Below, one piece after another: positions 60,901 to 64,000 of a DNA stretch of 64,000 bases. This stretch comes from Rhynchopus sp. YZ270_cl-10 (Eukaryota; Euglenozoa; Diplonemea; Diplonemida; Diplonemidae). The stretch lies in contig OZ037914.1 of assembly GCA_964035575.1 (NCBI GenBank), positions 72,176 through 136,175 of the forward strand. Reading direction: 5' to 3'. The notes below the pieces were generated by a model. It was not told the origin of the DNA and made no database searches. It was given only the letters and a program-made list of their open reading frames with translations. Numbering within the stretch: the first letter of the stretch is position 1; each line of letters opens with the position of its first letter. The translations under genes and the position numbers were made by a program.

Positions 60901-62183
60901 AACACCTTCTTCGCAGCCGCCTTCGCTGCGAACACGACAGAGTGCACTTCACCGAGCCTCCGGTACGAAGGGTTCGAGCACCCAAGCACGCTGCACAGCT
61001 TCTGCAGAAGCGCCTTCGGCAGGTACGTTCCTTCGTTCTTCTGTGCAGTTCCCTTCATAGAGAGGAAGCTGCAGAGCCCTGAGACTGCGTCTGCGTCGGC
61101 CTTGGGCAGCTTCTTGAGGGGTGCAAGCTCTGTGGTGCAGCTTTCTGCTGTGAACGTGTCGTCGAAGAAGAGGGATTGCATGTCGTCGTCGTCGCCGTCC
61201 GATGGCGCCACCTTCCATTTGTCCATCTCGCACCCAGCAAGCGTCACGAAGTATGTCTTGATCAGCTTCATCTTCTTCCCACTGAGCTGCATGTTGGGTA
61301 TGTCTTTGTTCCGCTTCGCCTCGTCCAGAAGAGGCTTCTCGCTCTCAAAGCGCGCGACCAGTTCCTCGCACCGCGCATCCACAGACAGCTCATCAGACTC
61401 AAACGCAAAGAAGTCAGCCAAACAGGTCAGCTCCGTCCCACACGGTATGTCCGGCTTCTCCGCACGCACCCTGGGCATGTTCTTCGCGGTCTTCTTCTTC
61501 TTCGCCACTTCGCGCACTGTCGTTGTTGCGAGATACTCACAGAGCACCTCGTCACTGGACGAGTCCATCTCGTCCCCGTCCCCTTGGCTCTGCATTCTGG
61601 TGATGTAGTCGATGTTCGCTTGGCGCTCCTTCTCCTCCTCCATCTTCCTGCGGTCCTGCAGGGAGACCATAGCGGGAGCATCGGGAACCTCCTCCACCTG
61701 CTCAACAGCCTTCTGCACCTTTGCCTCTTTCTTCTCGAACTTGATGGAATGACTCTCGGCAGTGACGATGTACTCCGAAGCGAACGCGGGTGGCAGCTTC
61801 TGCGCATGCAAGGTGAGGTGGTCGAGCAGTGCAACGTCGACGGCTTGCTCTGTCGCAAAGCCGCTGTCCTGAGGTGCCTCGGCAGGCGCAGTGAAGGCTG
61901 GGCCAAGACCGTGGGGCAGCGCGGACAGAGCTGCAGCCTCAATCTCCGTGCGCGTGAATCCATCGAGTAGAAGCTTGTTCACCACCCGCTGCACTGCCTG
62001 CACACGCCGTGCAGGAGGCTTCCCTGCAGGTACGTCGTGGGCAACCTCTGTCTGCACCTGCTGCTGTCCCTGCGCCGCCTCCCTCAACAGACTTTCACTC
62101 GCAGCACTCACCTTAGGGGCAACACTCTTGACTGCATACATCGAAGGGTCGGCCTTCTTCTTCTTAGACTTTTTCGGAGCCAT
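57924..62183 (-). CDS. DExH-box RNA helicase, DHX29/DHX57-like, 1,419 aa
   Basis: Superfamily 2 RNA helicase that would unwind RNA using ATP. Motifs in order: I GETGCGKTTQ (~residue 628), Ia TQPRRIAA, II DEVHERS (~736), III SAT, V STNIAETSVT, VI QRKGRAGR (~1015), then winged-helix/ratchet and an OB-fold region (FNGISMYAHKG to LLFGSNLTIF, ~1290-1370). DEVH rather than DEAH in motif II, a UBA-like N-terminal segment (LDGFTRTEIEAAALSALP, ~75-92) and the long N-terminal extension point to the DHX29/DHX57/DHX36 branch, which acts in translation initiation and RNA-structure remodelling. The exact orthologue is not decided. The start MAPKKSKKKK is the first ATG and gives a basic N-terminus. The gene appears intronless. 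Confidence 0.85.
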   Translation of the reverse strand: MAPKKSKKKKADPSMYAVKSVAPKVSAASESLLREAAQGQQQVQTEVAHDVPAGKPPARRVQAVQRVVNKLLLDGFTRTEIEAAALSALPHGLGPAFTAPAEAPQDSGFATEQAVDVALLDHLTLHAQKLPPAFASEYIVTAESHSIKFEKKEAKVQKAVEQVEEVPDAPAMVSLQDRRKMEEEKERQANIDYITRMQSQGDGDEMDSSSDEVLCEYLATTTVREVAKKKKTAKNMPRVRAEKPDIPCGTELTCLADFFAFESDELSVDARCEELVARFESEKPLLDEAKRNKDIPNMQLSGKKMKLIKTYFVTLAGCEMDKWKVAPSDGDDDDMQSLFFDDTFTAESCTTELAPLKKLPKADADAVSGLCSFLSMKGTAQKNEGTYLPKALLQKLCSVLGCSNPSYRRLGEVHSVVFAAKAAAKKVFEFSSNDVLTTTEETPASEAQQLVACVALFALVNGCTVHPRADPNAFETEANTYLFSGANVGMKLPSAHCHHFLTADYLAMWLQLINARLLTSGDDGDAFAELLATRLQGFGATKGKVSSSSSSPVSAPQRRTVMPRAQGTPLSQAEKAESEKMLATYRRTTIHASNKCYAVRQGLPAVALIEPLKAALQESDFVVVAGETGCGKTTQVPQYILDSLIEDGCGARANIICTQPRRIAAISIAERVSEERGETDPPGVGASQVGYHVRFQPMTTRNTRILYCTIGILLRKVSGGSDPLLSTVSHVVVDEVHERSCLGDFTVALLKRISRRRRELNLEPLKLVLMSATVDPKKFSDYMHGCPVLSVAGRTFPVSEHCLEDVYNMTGYELDTDGDNSLTQAKGSRGGARLNTFDEDEYEVHCETDWEANPLNPDYSAELYAAHPVSVRRNLAFLNEEKIDFDAIHAVVEYIQGRVTAGTYEEGAILVFLPGLADISKMTTLLRESGRKESRIVVPLHSSVPPEEQKLAFTPQRPGQQKIVVSTNIAETSVTVSDIVYVIDAGRAKFSAVDQNTGLASLEEGWVSKASSKQRKGRAGRVRKGICFKMYTTRRWEKMDSFETPEILRLPLTDIALQAMVLNDHVVVGSDDTDLDPTTTSTTSSLSLLHEVIDPPEQTSVDKALEDLAAVQAIDAGHAITTLGRHLAKLPVDVRIGKLLLTSSLLGVLSPVLSVAAVLSNKSPFYRDAPAEVKQKFHEDSDHLLYANVFARWEEACAGGMRAGYAFCRQYCLDWKTLESIQDTRYQLATCLADSGIVASLKGAKSLAKKTFMNKVSDMTADYNKYAHIENVVKGALCFALQPNIGVLVEGQERKGWTIDFNGISMYAHKGSVLKGREAAADPYVVFHGVLKTGAVFATDCSTIPAAVVLLFGSNLTIFHRERRAVIDGWLGVSVAAQLAVLSKMLRGRIATALAQLLDGSAEDQTQLFAPVVRFLQEN

Positions 62184-62788
62184 GTTTTTGGGGGTGGGGT
62201 CGTGAGGTTAGAAGGGAGGGGGGTTTTGTCTGCAGGATTGGTGGTGGATGTATTTTGACATCGCCTTTTTGACGATGGAAAGAAGTGTTTGCTCCAAATA
62301 CGGGTGACTAAAAAACGCTTTGCGAGGTTCTTTTTGTTACTTTCGTCTTTTTGGTTGTTGGTTTTCTCGTTGTTTTTTTTAGCATCGACACATGCGCAAA
62401 TGCATGCATGCATCAGTCCAATTCCCCCAGAAGAGGGGGCCTTTTGTCCCAAGCAAATACGCCCCCTTGGATAGTGCGGCGGGGGAATTACGTTTTTGAA
62501 AACTTGGTTGTAATGTAGACACCAGAGGATGAGCTAGCCCACTATCGTGGCTGTTTCGTTTGTCTTGCTGGATACGCGAGGTGCAAAACGTAAGAGGGTC
62601 ATGGAACTAAAAAAAGCCCTCCCATTTTCACTTGAATGTGTCGCTCTGTGTGCACACATCAAAAAAAAGATTAGATTCATGTACTTTCAGGAGACTGAAA
62701 GCATCTGAGATGGTGTAACACATACGCCCATACGTGCCCAACGCGTGTGCGCAGGCACGAAAGTACTACCCCACACCTAGTCCCCACG
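62184..62788. other. Intergenic between two minus-strand genes
   Basis: No ORF of natural composition. C-rich sequence just upstream of the helicase ATG (in sense: cccccctcccttctaacctc) is probably its 5' UTR. The remainder likely holds the HAD gene's 3' UTR. Confidence 0.4.
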
Positions 62789-63718
62789 CTATTCGTATAC
62801 GATCCCCTTCCTCTTCTGCACCTCGACACCGATGGCTTTGCCTTCCTCCTTGTGGTTGTGTGCCTCGAGGAGTGGGTACTGTGCTGCGAGCTGGTGCACG
62901 CGCCCACGCTCCACTGCGGAGCCGTAGATGAAGGTGATGGGCGTTGTGTTGCTGCGGTCTGTGGAGAATGCGTCAAGGCGTTCGTGCACTGCGTCCTCCC
63001 AGCCTGCAGGTGCAGTCCACTCTTTGGCCTTTTCATCTCTTGACGCGCTTTTTTTGGTGCCGGCACGCAGGAGGAACGCGTGGTAGTCCGTGGTGTGGCC
63101 CTCGGAGTGCTTCTCCGCCAGCATATCCTTCATCGCATTGAGCACGTGTTGCTCCACCTCGTCCGTCAGGTGCCGGTCTCCTTCGTCCACACGCACGACG
63201 TTCACATGTTCCGTGACGTACCCCTCCTCCTTCAAACTCTCTGCCAACTCCTGAAAGCGCTCAAAGTGACGCACGCGGTCTTCGTAGATGTGCAGCTCCG
63301 CAAGCGCGCTGTCCGTCTCCACACGGAGGTCCTTGACCAGGCCGCTGATGAGGTCGCACTTCCACGGCAGGGTATTGTTCCCTGGAGGCTTTAAGTGGTA
63401 GCTGTGGAAGTCAAGCCCTGCGCCGGTGGTGATCTCCTTAACACGGTCTGTGAAGAGCAGGCCACGTCCGGTCAGCAGCACTGCACGGCAGTCCTTGCGG
63501 CCAAGGATCTCATGTGCACGTTCCTTGATGTGGTTGATCCACCACTCCTCCTCAGGCTCGTGCGGCACCGCAGGTGGGCACAGCGACGGCGGCAGGTGGA
63601 ACCAGCCCCCCTTAGACTTGATAGCACCAATCTCAGCCTTGCTGAAGTTCTTCGGGTTCGGTAGCGGCGACCGAAACAGCGTCCCGTCAAAGTCAAACAC
63701 GTGCAACTCCTTCACCAT
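62789..63718 (-). CDS. HAD-superfamily 'Swiss Army knife RNA repair'-like protein, 309 aa
   Basis: Begins MVKELHVFDFDGTLFRSPLP, in which DFDGT is the HAD nucleophile motif I. It continues with KGGWFHLPPSLCPP, WWINHIKERAHEIL, CRAVLLTGRG (motif II-like Thr) and LHIYEDRVRHFERF (acidic motif IV), an arrangement I associate with the HAD_SAK (Swiss Army knife RNA repair-like) family. Those proteins are predicted phosphohydrolases linked to RNA repair in fungi and protists, and function is inferred only. The start at 63718 is chosen because the motif begins two residues later. The frame extends 48 codons upstream without an ATG in its first position, through sequence with a pyrimidine tract and an acag site that looks like 5' UTR or a splice acceptor. 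Confidence 0.72.
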   Translation of the reverse strand: MVKELHVFDFDGTLFRSPLPNPKNFSKAEIGAIKSKGGWFHLPPSLCPPAVPHEPEEEWWINHIKERAHEILGRKDCRAVLLTGRGLLFTDRVKEITTGAGLDFHSYHLKPPGNNTLPWKCDLISGLVKDLRVETDSALAELHIYEDRVRHFERFQELAESLKEEGYVTEHVNVVRVDEGDRHLTDEVEQHVLNAMKDMLAEKHSEGHTTDYHAFLLRAGTKKSASRDEKAKEWTAPAGWEDAVHERLDAFSTDRSNTTPITFIYGSAVERGRVHQLAAQYPLLEAHNHKEEGKAIGVEVQKRKGIVYE

Positions 63719-64000
63719 CTTGGTGAGGGCAGGTTGGAAGGGACGCGTCCTGAACCCGTGCTGTGTGTGTGTGGGGGGTAGAGGTAAAGAAAAGGAGGGG
63801 GACCTCAGGAAGCAGCGTGTTGTGCGAGTGTACCAAGGAGGAACGTTATTGGCACAGTGCAAAAAGAGAAAACGGTCAGCAGTTGTGAAAGCTTGCGAGT
63901 TAGGTGTTCGTATTCAACCGACACAAGGCCGTCAGATAGTACCGATCCTGTTGTTTCATCCTCTCCAGAGCAGGTTGCAGACAAACAGTGGGGTGGGAAA
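63719..64000. other. Upstream region of HAD gene
   Basis: In sense it contains ccccccacacacacacag about 50 bp before the ATG, consistent with an acceptor site, then 5' flanking DNA to the window edge. No further gene seen. Confidence 0.35.

Overview
The window reads as a nuclear contig from an unidentified microbial eukaryote. It carries one small gene with a clear 67-bp GT-AG intron, long intron-poor host genes, and poly(A)-tailed retrotransposons. No rRNA, tRNA or organelle marker fixes the lineage, so I do not name the organism.

Layout. 1-4850: host genes. These are a tandemly duplicated Ulp1/C48-type cysteine protease whose frame runs off the left edge, a decayed third copy, and a spliced ubiquitin-like gene. 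4851-12096: mostly repeats. Two minisatellites, an 8-bp satellite and a palindrome-rich block surround two copies of a DNA-transposon-like element (here 'TIR element'), plus one hypothetical coiled-coil gene. 12097-52907: a nest of LINE retrotransposons, all on the minus strand, with further TIR-element copies. 52908-53820: a pure (GGAGCTAA)n satellite. 53821-64000: three minus-strand host genes encoding a receptor-like membrane protein with a degenerate cyclase domain, a DHX29/DHX57-like DExH RNA helicase, and a Swiss-Army-knife-type HAD protein.

The LINEs. There are three related families. Family A has three copies: 12097-18666, 39070-about 41396, and 41425-52907. Family B has one long copy (21529-29454) and one 3'-end fragment (38168-38938). 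Family C has one copy (29455 to at least 36345). All encode one large protein with a reverse transcriptase (YLDD) and a CCHC plus restriction-like endonuclease (R2/NeSL type). These are joined to OTU-like cysteine protease domains, Cys/His-rich zinc modules and, in A and C, N-terminal hydrophobic segments that look membrane-spanning. The 5' end of the longest A copy resembles an HDV-like self-cleaving ribozyme lacking its first strand.

The TIR element. 5732-7340 is a complete 1.6-kb copy with imperfect terminal inverted repeats and an exact 8-bp target duplication. It contains a palindromic cluster of GTGCACAGGGTGC units, a satellite and a TGTACTG microsatellite, and no transposase. Partial copies lie at 7665 and 18667. 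A solo right end lies at 39042 and a 7-bp scar at 41320. The copy at 18667 and the scar at 41320 mark the same nucleotide position in two family A LINEs.

Protein assignments come from motif reading of the translations. No database search was run.
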